A stretch of 14,176 nt of DNA, taken from positions 1 through 14,176 of the forward strand of contig CANEVG010000042.1 in the NCBI GenBank assembly GCA_947442095.1. Direction: 5' to 3'. Origin of the DNA: Sphingomonadaceae bacterium. GTDB lineage: Bacteria; Pseudomonadota; Alphaproteobacteria; Sphingomonadales; Sphingomonadaceae. The notes beneath the pieces are model-generated. The model was given only the letters and a program-made list of their open reading frames with translations, was not told the origin of the DNA and made no database searches. The translations under genes and the position numbers were made by a program. This document shows, piece by piece, positions 1-7,135 of the stretch; positions within the stretch are counted from its first letter, which is position 1, and the number at the start of each line of letters is the position of its first letter.

Positions 1-629
1 CCTACGCGAGGGGCTGCCGGGCGGGGAGCCCTGCACGGCCAAGACCCCTCGCCCCGCCTCGCCTGCAAGCCGCGCGGTGATGAGCGAGCCGGAGCGGGGT
101 GTGGTCTCGGCCGCCACCGTGCCCGTGGGCATTTCTGCGAGCAGCAGCCCGCGCGCGGTGACTTCTCCCTGCAAGGCGGCGTGCAAGGGGTCGATATGTA
201 TTGTCGGTGCCGCTGGCGATCACGCCGTTGGTGCAGCCGCCGCGCTCCGTGCCCGCCAGTGCGCCCCGGTGGGTTGCTGCATCGATCGCCCGCGCTAAGC
301 CCGAGGCGACCGCATAGCCGCGTGACGTCAGCGCAGAAGCCTATGCGCGCGCGTGGCGGCAGGCCCTGGCAGAAGCATTGCGCGCGCCCACGAGCGCGAC
401 CACCCCTTGCCCACGCAGCGAAAGATCACCGCGCCAGGTAAGCAAAGGCGGCGGCGGTGCGAGCGCGGCGAGCAGGCGCGGATAGGCTGGGGCACCGCGG
501 AACAGGCACTGCGCGCCAGCGCGGTGAAGGCGCTCGATCTCCGCTTCGATGCGCTCTGCGGACACCGGCCGGTATTTTCTCCCGCCCCTTGCCCCGAGAT
601 AGGGCAACGCATCGAGCGCGGCGGAAGGT
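1..629 (-). pseudogene. dprA: Decayed dprA (DNA-processing protein A), 3' end beyond the window
   Basis: Read on the minus strand, the translation matches DprA in pieces: AALDALPYLGARGG, then LLTWRGDLSLRG, GVVALVGARNAS, GYAVASGLARAID and GVIASGTDNTY. After a frame change it continues with LHAALQGEVTARGLLLAEM and PRSGSLITARLAGEAG. Functional DprA loads RecA on incoming single-stranded DNA during transformation. This copy is broken in several ways. About 30 N-terminal residues are missing, so homology starts just at the plsY stop. An in-frame TAG lies at 341-343. Around six extra codons sit before GVIASG (about 225-255). A frameshift of one extra base lies in the C-run at 187-190. Some 20 residues that normally carry the RNR segment are missing after AEMPTGT (about 107-130). 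GLARAID replaces the usual GLARGID. The position behind plsY is the usual one in related genomes. Several independent lesions argue against a single sequencing error. Confidence 0.85.
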
Positions 630-1301
630 TCATCCCTTTGAGCCGATGCGCGGTTCAGTTCCGGTGCGTAGGCGCGCGATGTTGGCGCGGTGGCGCCACA
701 GCACGACCACGGCCATGATCGCCAGTCCAACCGCGTAAGGCAGAGCATTATCCGGCGGAATACCCAAGATATCAATATTATAGTTCTTGGAAATCCAGTA
801 CCCTAGGAAAGGTACCATTGGCGCTGCGAACGCAGCCGACATGCCCCCGACAGAAGAAATTCGTGTCACTGCTGTCATGCCCAACCACGTTGCCGCAGAA
901 CCACACCCGATCTGCCAATCGAGCGCAAAGGTAATGCCCAGCATTGTCGCGACACCCTTCCCGCCCTTGAAATCGAGCCAGACCGGGAAGCAATGGCCGA
1001 TCATCGCCCCCAACCCGGCTAGAGTGCTGAGCACAGGGTCACCATCGAACCACCCCCACGCCAGCAAGACCGCGAGAGCCCCCTTGCCGGCATCGAGCAG
1101 CAAGGTTGCGGCAGCAAGCCCCTTGCGCCCGGTGCGCAGCACATTGGTTGCGCCGATATTGCCTGAGCCGATGGCGCGGATATCGCCGCCTCCGGCAAGC
1201 CGGGTGAGCAACAGGCCGAACGGCACCGAGCCGAGGAGATAGCCAGCGGCGGCCACTGCCCCGATCAGGATCAGATGCTGGCTGAGGAAAGGAGAGATCA
1301 T
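630..1301 (-). CDS. plsY: Glycerol-3-phosphate acyltransferase PlsY
   Basis: PlsY is an integral inner-membrane enzyme that transfers the acyl group of acyl-phosphate to glycerol-3-phosphate, the first step of phospholipid synthesis. The 223-residue product has the three family signatures: GSGNIGATN near residue 46, GHCFPVWLDFKGGKGVAT in the middle, and WRHRANIARLRTGTEP at the C-terminus. Hydrophobic segments between them fit the multi-pass topology. The length is slightly above the usual 200-210. The ATG at 1301 is preceded by AAGGG with six bases between. The gene diverges from murI across 81 bp and runs straight into the dprA remnant. Codons around 740-860 (NYNIDILG and neighbours) are much richer in A/T third positions than the rest, but no motif is damaged. 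Confidence 0.95.
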   Translation of the reverse strand: MISPFLSQHLILIGAVAAAGYLLGSVPFGLLLTRLAGGGDIRAIGSGNIGATNVLRTGRKGLAAATLLLDAGKGALAVLLAWGWFDGDPVLSTLAGLGAMIGHCFPVWLDFKGGKGVATMLGITFALDWQIGCGSAATWLGMTAVTRISSVGGMSAAFAAPMVPFLGYWISKNYNIDILGIPPDNALPYAVGLAIMAVVVLWRHRANIARLRTGTEPRIGSKG

Positions 1302-1382
1302 GCTCTTCCCTTAACCGCACCCGGGCACAAAGGGGAGAGGCATGCTTTCCTTTTTGCCGCCACTCCCGATAGAAGGTCTGTG

Positions 1383-2195
1383 ATGACCTCGGATCCCGCC
1401 GCCCCGCTTCTGCTGTTTGATTCCGGTGTCGGCGGGCTATCGGTGCTGGGCAAGGTGCGCGCGGCTCTGCCCGATGCTCCGGTCATGTATGTTTCTGACA
1501 ACGCAGGCCTTCCCTATGGCACCAAGACCGAGGCGCAGATCGCGGCGCGCGTGTCCGGGCTGCTCGGCCGCCTGACCGAGCGCTTTCGCCCGCGGCTGGT
1601 GTGCATTGCCTGCAACACCGCCTCGACCATTGCGCTCGCTTCGGTGCGCGAAGTGCTGGAAGTGCCCATTGTCGGCACGGTCCCCGCGATCAAGCCGGCG
1701 GCGGCGATGACGCGGAGCGGTGTGATCGGTCTGCTCGGTACCGAGGCGACGATCCGGCAGGCCTATGTCGACCGGCTGGAGGCGGAATTCGCGTCCGACA
1801 AGCGCCTGCTGCGCCATGCCGCGCCCGAATTGGTCGCTGCCGCCGAGGCCAAGTTGCGCGGGGGGCCGGTCGATCCGGCGGTGTTTGCACGGGCGGCTGC
1901 GGCGCTCAGGGCCATGCCGGACGGCGCGGCGATTGATACTGTTGTGCTCGCCTGCACGCACTTTTCGCTGCTGGAAACAGAGCTTGCCGCCGCTTTCGGG
2001 CCGAGCGTGCGCTTCATTGACGGGTCCGACGGGATCGCGAGGCGCATTGCCTACTTGACCGATGGCCAGACATGGGCGCGGCGGGACGGCGAAGCGGGGG
2101 GCGACCTGGCGCTGTTCACGCGCGGCGACCCGGCTGACGCCGCGCTGATGCCTGCGCTTGCGGCTTATGGCATCGACCGGCGTGTGATGTTCTGA
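1383..2195 (+). CDS. murI: Glutamate racemase MurI
   Basis: This cytoplasmic racemase interconverts L- and D-glutamate and supplies D-Glu for peptidoglycan, without a cofactor. The 270-residue product opens with LLFDSGVGGLSV, the family N-terminal signature, and has YVSDNAGLPYG. Both catalytic cysteines are present: Cys77 in IACNTAST and Cys191 in LACTHFSLL. The two-cysteine arrangement and length are typical. The ATG at 1383 is preferred because AGAAGG (1371-1376) lies six bases before it and the protein then starts just ahead of the conserved FDSGVGG. The frame is open upstream to 1275, but that would add 36 residues with no family counterpart. The next gene starts 21 bp after the stop on the same strand, so the two are probably co-transcribed. 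Confidence 0.95.
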   Translation: MTSDPAAPLLLFDSGVGGLSVLGKVRAALPDAPVMYVSDNAGLPYGTKTEAQIAARVSGLLGRLTERFRPRLVCIACNTASTIALASVREVLEVPIVGTVPAIKPAAAMTRSGVIGLLGTEATIRQAYVDRLEAEFASDKRLLRHAAPELVAAAEAKLRGGPVDPAVFARAAAALRAMPDGAAIDTVVLACTHFSLLETELAAAFGPSVRFIDGSDGIARRIAYLTDGQTWARRDGEAGGDLALFTRGDPADAALMPALAAYGIDRRVMF

Positions 2196-2216
2196 GCAAG
2201 GTTGGGGACCATAAGG

Positions 2217-3212
2217 ATGTTCAACCGAATTGCCCTCGCCCTGATCGTGCTGATCGCGGTGCCGTACTACTGGCTGCTGATGGAGCGCGGCCCCACCTCC
2301 GCACCGATGCTGCCAATCGATCTGGCGCGGCTGCGGGCCGAGGCGGCGAAAATCCCGGGTCCGCGTCCGCAAGCCGTCGAATATGCTGTGGTTGCAAGCC
2401 AGCGCACCCCTGGGACCTTGCTAGTGGCCGGCGGCGGCCTAAAGACCGAGGAGACCGGGGTGTTCGTCTGGCGGCTCGTCACGCCGGGCGGCGATACCAT
2501 CATCAACGCCGGATTGACGCAAGATCAGGCGCTAGCCAGCGGCTTTGCCAACTTTGACGCCAGTGTTCAAACCGCAGTGCTGGACTGGCTGAGCAAGGCA
2601 CAGCGGATCCTTTTCACCAGCGAGGATATCGACCATATCGGCGGCCTTGTCGCCCTGGTGCCCAGCGCAGGCGAAGTTGCCGGCAAGGTCGCGGCGAATG
2701 ATGCGCAGATAAGGGCGATCGGCCAGCTTGCCCCCCGCTTGGCCAAGGCGCTGGCCGCGCCGGTTGAGCCGCTTTCCTTATCGCTGCCAGCGTCCAAAGT
2801 AGCATCAAAGGGCTATGCCGCGCTTGCCCCCGGCATAGCTGCAGTGCGCACACCGGGCCATCTTCCGGGTTCCCAGATGATCTATGTCCAGTTGCAGGAT
2901 GGCCGCGAGTATCTTTTTGCCGGGGATACTGCGCCCATGCGCCGGAACGTTTCGTGGCTGCGGCCGCGCTCGCGCTATGCGGCTCACTGGCAGGGCAGCG
3001 AAGACCGCTCCGCAACCATGGGCTGGATCAAGGGGCTGGCAGCGCTCCAGACGCGCTATCCGCGGCTGAAACTGGTTTTTGGTCACGATCTCGGCTGGCT
3101 ACAGGACAAGGAGAATGGTCCGCAATTTGTGGCAGCCAGCACACAGCCCGCCCCGCCGGCAAGCCAGTCTGCTACGACCGGCGCGGCCCGGCGCACTGAT
3201 CCCTCGACATGA
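2217..3212 (+). CDS. Membrane-anchored metallo-beta-lactamase-fold protein with altered metal motif
   Basis: The 331-residue product begins with a single hydrophobic segment (about residues 4-22, IALALIVLIAVPYYWLL) that should act as an uncleaved signal anchor, putting the catalytic domain in the periplasm. The domain has the landmarks of the metallo-beta-lactamase fold: TSEDIDHIGG (residues 134-143), TPGHLPGS with His215, GDTAP with Asp237, and GHDL with His290. The usual HxHxDH is here S135-x-D137-x-D139-H140, so both first-site histidines are absent while the second-site ligands remain. Substrate is unknown; a hydrolase, or a protein that binds a single metal, is possible. The C-terminal 25 residues are Ala/Pro/Ser-rich and probably disordered. 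The ATG at 2217 is chosen over a TTG at 2202, though AAGG lies directly against it, so the start is less certain than the gene. Confidence 0.8.
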   Translation: MFNRIALALIVLIAVPYYWLLMERGPTSAPMLPIDLARLRAEAAKIPGPRPQAVEYAVVASQRTPGTLLVAGGGLKTEETGVFVWRLVTPGGDTIINAGLTQDQALASGFANFDASVQTAVLDWLSKAQRILFTSEDIDHIGGLVALVPSAGEVAGKVAANDAQIRAIGQLAPRLAKALAAPVEPLSLSLPASKVASKGYAALAPGIAAVRTPGHLPGSQMIYVQLQDGREYLFAGDTAPMRRNVSWLRPRSRYAAHWQGSEDRSATMGWIKGLAALQTRYPRLKLVFGHDLGWLQDKENGPQFVAASTQPAPPASQSATTGAARRTDPST

Positions 3213-3283
3213 CCGCAAGGGAACTGTCCCAAATGCCGCTGGAAAACCGCTACCAAGCCGCGTAAAGCGCCCGAACTACTGCG

Positions 3284-3304
3284 GGCGGTCATGCCATGAC
3301 CGCC
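3284..3304. promoter_or_regulatory. 21-bp palindrome, operator or hairpin candidate
   Basis: Ten-base arms GGCGGTCATG and CATGACCGCC surround one central C (3294) with no mismatch. It lies 72 bp after the stop of the MBL-fold gene and about 107 bp before hemA. No T-run follows on either strand, so a simple intrinsic terminator is unlikely. An operator for a dimeric repressor is one reading; an RNA hairpin is another. Confidence 0.45.
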
Positions 3305-3354
3305 GGTTGGGAGGGACTACGGCGGCAATTTGGCGCCGCACGCACGTTTTGGGT

Positions 3355-3377
3355 CGCGTCTCGACAGACGCGTTTTT
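3355..3377 (+). terminator. Terminator-like hairpin with T-run before hemA
   Basis: Stem CGCGTCT (3355-3361), loop CGAC (3362-3365), stem AGACGCG (3366-3372) and TTTTT (3373-3377) form a compact intrinsic-terminator shape. It could end the murI/MBL transcript. Only 33 bases remain to the hemA start, too few for a complete promoter plus leader, so a hemA transcript starting further upstream would have to pass it. Confidence 0.45.
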
Positions 3378-3399
3378 GAGTTGCGTCTCCAGTGACGCA
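3355..3399 (+). promoter_or_regulatory. Tandem GCGTC-N6-GACGC dyads upstream of hemA
   Basis: Two 16-bp dyads with identical geometry start at 3356 and 3383, 27 bp apart, and agree at 13 of 16 positions. Each has the half-sites GCGTC and GACGC separated by six bases. They fit the loose GCGNC...GNCGC inverted repeat described for RegA/PrrA-type response regulators, which are known to act on hemA in Rhodobacter; assignment to such a regulator here is inference. The first dyad can also form a 7-bp stem (CGCGTCT/AGACGCG, loop CGAC) followed by five T at 3373-3377, so it may instead or also terminate or attenuate transcription. Confidence 0.45.
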
Positions 3400-3410
3400 G
3401 GGAGCGCTTG

Positions 3411-4631
3411 GTGAACTACGATCAGGTTTTCGATTCCGCGATCGAGCGTTTGCATACCGAAGGTCGTTACCGCGTCTTTATCGATATCCTGCGCAACAAG
3501 GGCGCCTATCCCAACGCGCGCTGCTTTGCCGGACATAACGGGCCCAAGCCGATCACCGTTTGGTGTTCGAACGATTATCTGGCGATGGGCCAGCATCCCA
3601 AGGTCATCGGCGCGATGGAAGAAGCGCTGCACGATGTTGGCGCAGGTTCCGGCGGCACGCGCAACATCGGCGGCAACACCCATTACCATGTCGATCTGGA
3701 AGCCGAGCTGGCCGATCTGCACGGCAAAGACGGCGCACTGCTGTTCACCTCAGGCTATGTCTCGAACGACGCTACACTGAGCACCCTTGCCAAGATATTG
3801 CCGGGCTGCGTTATCTTTTCGGACGAGCTCAACCACGCCAGCATGATTGCGGGCATCCGCAATTCAGGCGCCGAGAAGAAGGTGTTCCGACACAACGACG
3901 TGGCCCATCTGGAAGAGCTGCTGGCCGAGACCGATCCCGCGCTGCCCAAGCTCATCGCTTTCGAGAGCGTCTATTCGATGGACGGGGATGTCGCCCCGAT
4001 CCACGCGATCTGCGATCTGGCGGAAAAGTACAACGCGCTAACCTATATCGACGAAGTCCACGCGGTCGGCATGTACGGCGCGCGCGGCGGCGGCATTTCG
4101 GAGCGTGACGAGGCCGCACACCGCATTGACATCATCGAGGGCACGCTGGGCAAGGCGTTTGGCGTAATGGGCGGCTATATCGCCTCTGACGCGCGGATCA
4201 TCGACGTGATCAGGAGCTATGCACCGGGGTTCATCTTCACCACGTCGCTCTCGCCAGTGCTCGCTGCGGGCGTGCTGGCGGCGGTGCGGCACCTCAAGGC
4301 CTCCAGCGTAGAGCGCGAGGGCCAGCAGGCGGCGGCGGCCTTCCTCAAGGCAGCGTTTGCGGATGCGGGCCTTCCGGTAATGCCCTCAACCACCCACATC
4401 GTGCCGCTGATGGTCGGCGATCCGGTGCGCGCCAAGAAAGTCAGCGACGTCCTGCTGGCGGAATACGGCGTCTATGTGCAGCCGATAAACTATCCCACCG
4501 TGCCGCGCGGCACCGAGCGCCTGCGTTTCACGCCCGGCCCGGCGCACACCGAGGACATGATGCGCGAGCTCACCAGCGCGCTGCTCGAGATCTGGCAGCG
4601 CCTTGGCCTGAACATGCGAAAGGCAGCCTGA
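3411..4631 (+). CDS. hemA: 5-aminolevulinate synthase HemA
   Basis: This pyridoxal-phosphate enzyme condenses glycine with succinyl-CoA to 5-aminolevulinate, the entry step of the alphaproteobacterial C4 route to haem. The 406-residue product has the family start MNYDQVFDSAIERLH, WCSNDYLAMG, GSGGTRNIGG, the aspartate motif YIDEVHAVGMYG, and the cofactor lysine in EGTLGKAFGVMGG (Lys248). The N-terminal family sequence MNYDQ fixes the start at the GTG at 3411, preceded by AGGGAG (3399-3404) with six bases between; the TTG at 3408 is in frame but too close. Length and all catalytic motifs are normal. Its leader holds the tandem dyads described separately, which suggests regulation, possibly by oxygen or redox state (inference). 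It is convergent with katG, 70 bp apart. Confidence 0.97.
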   Translation: MNYDQVFDSAIERLHTEGRYRVFIDILRNKGAYPNARCFAGHNGPKPITVWCSNDYLAMGQHPKVIGAMEEALHDVGAGSGGTRNIGGNTHYHVDLEAELADLHGKDGALLFTSGYVSNDATLSTLAKILPGCVIFSDELNHASMIAGIRNSGAEKKVFRHNDVAHLEELLAETDPALPKLIAFESVYSMDGDVAPIHAICDLAEKYNALTYIDEVHAVGMYGARGGGISERDEAAHRIDIIEGTLGKAFGVMGGYIASDARIIDVIRSYAPGFIFTTSLSPVLAAGVLAAVRHLKASSVEREGQQAAAAFLKAAFADAGLPVMPSTTHIVPLMVGDPVRAKKVSDVLLAEYGVYVQPINYPTVPRGTERLRFTPGPAHTEDMMRELTSALLEIWQRLGLNMRKAA

Positions 4632-4635
4632 GCCC

Positions 4636-4681
4636 TGATCAAGGACAGGCAGAGCGGTTTCCCGCCCTGCCCGCCTGATCA
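4636..4681. terminator. Weak bidirectional hairpin between hemA and katG
   Basis: GGCAGAGCGG (4648-4657) pairs with CCGCCCTGCC (4662-4671) across a TTTC loop with one mismatch. Two copies of TGATCA (4636-4641 and 4676-4681) can add an outer stem. It lies between two convergent genes where a shared terminator is expected, but there is no T-run on either side, so the call is tentative. Confidence 0.4.
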
Positions 4682-4701
4682 CCCCCTGCCCCTGCCCGGT
4701 G

Positions 4702-6936
4702 TCAGAGCCGGTCGGCGTTCATCACTTTGGTCCAGGCCTTGACGAAGTCTGCCGTGAACAGCGCCTCGCTATCCGATGAGGCATAGGCTTCAGCCACGGC
4801 GCGCAGTTCCGAGTTCGAACCGAAGACCAGGTCGACAGGGGTTGCAGTCCACAGGAGCGCATCACTGGTTCGGTTGCGGCCTTCGTAGAGCGCCGGATCG
4901 CTCCCGGCCCTCGCCCACTTCGTCTCCATGTCGAGCAGGTTGACGAAGAAGTCATTGGACAAAGTGCCCGGACGGTCGGTGAGCACGCCCGCTTTCACAC
5001 TGGCGGCATTGCCGCCCAACACACGCAAACCGCCCACCAACACGGTCATTTCCGGAACGGTAAGCCCAAGCATAGCCGCCTTGTCGACCAGCGACTGGAC
5101 CGGCGGGAGGTCTGCCGAAGCACTATACCAGTTACGGAAGCCGTCTGCCTTGGGTTCGAGCACCGCGATGGACGCCGCGTCGGTCTGCGCCGCATCGGCA
5201 TCGACCCGACCCGGGGTGAACGGCACCTCGATGGTCCGGCCGGCGTTGTTCGCCGCCTGCTCGATCGCGGCATTTCCGCCCAACACGATCAGATCGGCCA
5301 TGCTGACCTTCTTGCCGCTGCCTGCAGTCTTGTCGAAGTCTGCCTTGACCTTGCCCAGCGCGGTGAGCGCCTTGGCGAGTTCAGCAGGTTCGTTCGCGGC
5401 CCAGTCCTTCATTGGCGCAAGGCGAATGCGCGCACCGTTGGCCCCGCCGCGCATATCGGTGCCGCGATACGTCGAGGCCGAGGCCCAGGCGGTCTTGATA
5501 AGCTGCGCCGGGGACAGGCCCGAGGCGAGGACCTTTTCCTTGAGCGCGGTGACATCGGCGGGCGTGATCATCGCGTAGTCCGCCTTGGGCAGCGGATCCT
5601 GCCAGGCGAACTCCACCTTGGGTACATCCGCACCCAGATAGCGGGCGCGCGGGCCGAGATCGCGGTGGGTCAGCTTGAACCACGCGCGCGCAAAGGAATC
5701 CGCAAAGTACTTGGGATCATCCTTCATCCGCGTGGTGATCTTGCGGAAGCCCGGATCCTCGCGCAGCGCGATATCGGTGGTGAACATGATCGGCGCGTGG
5801 CGCTTGGCCGGATCATGCGCATCGGGGACGAGCGTGGCAACGTTCGGGTCGGTGGGTATCCACTGCGTGGCGCCCGCCGGGCTTTTGGTCTTGACCCACT
5901 CGAAACCATAGAGGTTATCAAGATACTGCGTCGTGAAGCTGATCGGATCGGCCGACCAAGCGCCCTCAAGGCCGCTGGAAATAGCATCGGCTCCGCTGCC
6001 GGTGCCGCAGGTGTTCTTCCAGCCAATGCCCTGTTGTTCGATGGGAGCGGCGGTCGGATCGCCGCCGAGGCAGCCTTCGGGCTTCCGTGCGCCATGGGCC
6101 TTGCCAAAGGTGTGGCCGCCCGCGATCAGCGCAACGGTTTCTTCGTCGCTCATCGCCATCCGCCCGAACGCCTGGCGGATATCGTGTGCGGCGGCGAGCG
6201 GATCGGGATTGCCGCCGGGGCCTTCGGGGTTGACATAGATCAGCCCCATCTGGGTCGCGGCGAGCGGGCCCTTGAGCTGGCGTTTGCCATCGAAGCGTTC
6301 AGCCGAGGCGGCGAGCAGTTTGGTCTCTGGCCCCCAGAACACCATGTCCGGCTCCCACGCATCGGCGCGTCCACCGGCAAAGCCCAGCGTCTTGAAGCCC
6401 ATGTTTTCCAGCGCGACATTGCCCGCCAGCACCATGAGATCGCCCCACGAGAGCGCGCGGCCATACTTCTGCTTGATCGGCCAGAGGAGGCGGCGCGCCT
6501 TGTCGAGGTTTACGTTGTCGGGCCACGAGTTCAGCGGTTCGAACCGGTGCTCGCCGCCGTCACTACCGCCGCGCCCGTCGACCGAACGATAAGTGCCGGC
6601 GCTATGCCAGGCGAGACGAATGAAGAACGGACCGTAATTGCCGTAGTCCGCAGGCCACCAGGGCTGCGAGGCGGTCAGCACGGTGTCGATATCCTTCTTG
6701 ACCGCGGCCAGATCGAGCGCGGCGAAAGCCTTGGCGTAGTTAAAGTCAGTGCCATAGGGGTTCGCGCCCGCATCACCTTGGCGCAGCGCCGAAAGATCGA
6801 GCAGATTGGGCCACCAATCCTTGTTGGTCATGGGCTTGGCGGGATAGCCCGCAGCGGCTTCCTCGGCCTGCGCGGCAGCGGGGACCACGGACGCTGCGAG
6901 CACCAGCGCCATCAGCGAAATCGAATTGCGGATCAT
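4702..6936 (-). CDS. katG: Periplasmic catalase-peroxidase KatG
   Basis: This bifunctional haem enzyme destroys hydrogen peroxide as catalase and as peroxidase. The 744-residue product has the distal triad in FIRLAWHSAGTYR (Arg107, Trp110, His111). Tyr234 in GLIYVNPEG and Met260 in FGRMAMSDEE would form the Met-Tyr-Trp adduct with Trp110. The proximal His275 is in GGHTFGKAHG. The second, non-haem-binding domain is complete. Residues 1-24 (MIRNSISLMALVLAASVVPA then AAQA) are a signal peptide with likely cleavage after AQA, so the enzyme should be periplasmic, unlike classical cytoplasmic KatG. The only two cysteines are Cys289 and Cys310, a possible disulfide. The start at 6936 is preferred because GGGAG (6949-6945) is well spaced; an ATG at 6951 would add MGDRI and overlap that site. 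The upstream spacer carries dyads that may bind a peroxide regulator. Confidence 0.96.
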   Translation of the reverse strand: MIRNSISLMALVLAASVVPAAAQAEEAAAGYPAKPMTNKDWWPNLLDLSALRQGDAGANPYGTDFNYAKAFAALDLAAVKKDIDTVLTASQPWWPADYGNYGPFFIRLAWHSAGTYRSVDGRGGSDGGEHRFEPLNSWPDNVNLDKARRLLWPIKQKYGRALSWGDLMVLAGNVALENMGFKTLGFAGGRADAWEPDMVFWGPETKLLAASAERFDGKRQLKGPLAATQMGLIYVNPEGPGGNPDPLAAAHDIRQAFGRMAMSDEETVALIAGGHTFGKAHGARKPEGCLGGDPTAAPIEQQGIGWKNTCGTGSGADAISSGLEGAWSADPISFTTQYLDNLYGFEWVKTKSPAGATQWIPTDPNVATLVPDAHDPAKRHAPIMFTTDIALREDPGFRKITTRMKDDPKYFADSFARAWFKLTHRDLGPRARYLGADVPKVEFAWQDPLPKADYAMITPADVTALKEKVLASGLSPAQLIKTAWASASTYRGTDMRGGANGARIRLAPMKDWAANEPAELAKALTALGKVKADFDKTAGSGKKVSMADLIVLGGNAAIEQAANNAGRTIEVPFTPGRVDADAAQTDAASIAVLEPKADGFRNWYSASADLPPVQSLVDKAAMLGLTVPEMTVLVGGLRVLGGNAASVKAGVLTDRPGTLSNDFFVNLLDMETKWARAGSDPALYEGRNRTSDALLWTATPVDLVFGSNSELRAVAEAYASSDSEALFTADFVKAWTKVMNADRL

Positions 6937-6958
6937 TATCCTGTCTCCCATCGAGAGG

Positions 6959-6978
6959 CCACGGACGCGTGTCCGTGG
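6959..6978. promoter_or_regulatory. Perfect inverted repeat in the katG leader
   Basis: Arms CCACGGAC and GTCCGTGG (8 bp, no mismatch) surround GCGT. The repeat ends 22 bases before the chosen katG start and just upstream of its ribosome binding site, so it could be an operator or a 5'-UTR hairpin. No T-run follows on the minus strand. Confidence 0.4.
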
Positions 6979-7012
6979 TTATGCCCTCTTCTGGCAGCAG
7001 GCCTGTGAAAGG

Positions 7013-7061
7013 AAGCGGATTTAACCGCTTAGAGTCATCGAATAAGGCGATCAATGATCGC
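7013..7061 (-). promoter_or_regulatory. Dyad-rich katG promoter region with LysR/OxyR-like site
   Basis: Three overlapping or adjacent dyads occur here. AAGCGG and CCGCTT flank ATTTAA at 7013-7030. ATCG-N7-CGAT at 7037-7051 has the T-N11-A form typical of LysR-family sites and the quarter-site spacing of OxyR, though not its ATAG/CTAT bases. GCGATCA-A-TGATCGC spans 7047-7061. A weak minus-strand promoter, TTGATC then 17 bases then TAAGCG, overlaps them. Peroxide control by OxyR is inferred from katG being a classic OxyR target, not from a consensus match. Confidence 0.35.
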
Positions 7062-7066
7062 TGGCC

Positions 7067-7105
7067 AAAAAGAAAGGGCCCCGCGATCGCTCGCGAGACC
7101 CTTTC
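7067..7105 (-). terminator. Strong intrinsic terminator of the polyamine block
   Basis: On the minus strand GAAAGGGTCTCGCGA pairs with TCGCGGGGCCCTTTC over 15 bp with two G-U pairs. The loop is GCGA, a stable GNRA tetraloop, and the stem is followed by TTTTT (A-run at 7067-7071 on the plus strand). It lies 31 bases after the stop of the decarboxylase gene and separates it from the katG promoter. Confidence 0.85.
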
Positions 7106-7135
7106 CATGCGACCCGGTGAGCCCGGTCTTATCCC

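Noticed and set aside
1437..2372. Minus-strand open frame opposite murI
   Set aside because: Arg/His-rich low-complexity translation typical of an antisense shadow of a GC-rich gene.
5665..7008. Long plus-strand open frame opposite katG
   Set aside because: The opposite frame encodes a full catalase-peroxidase with all catalytic motifs; long antisense frames are common over GC-rich genes, and this one shows no recognisable family.
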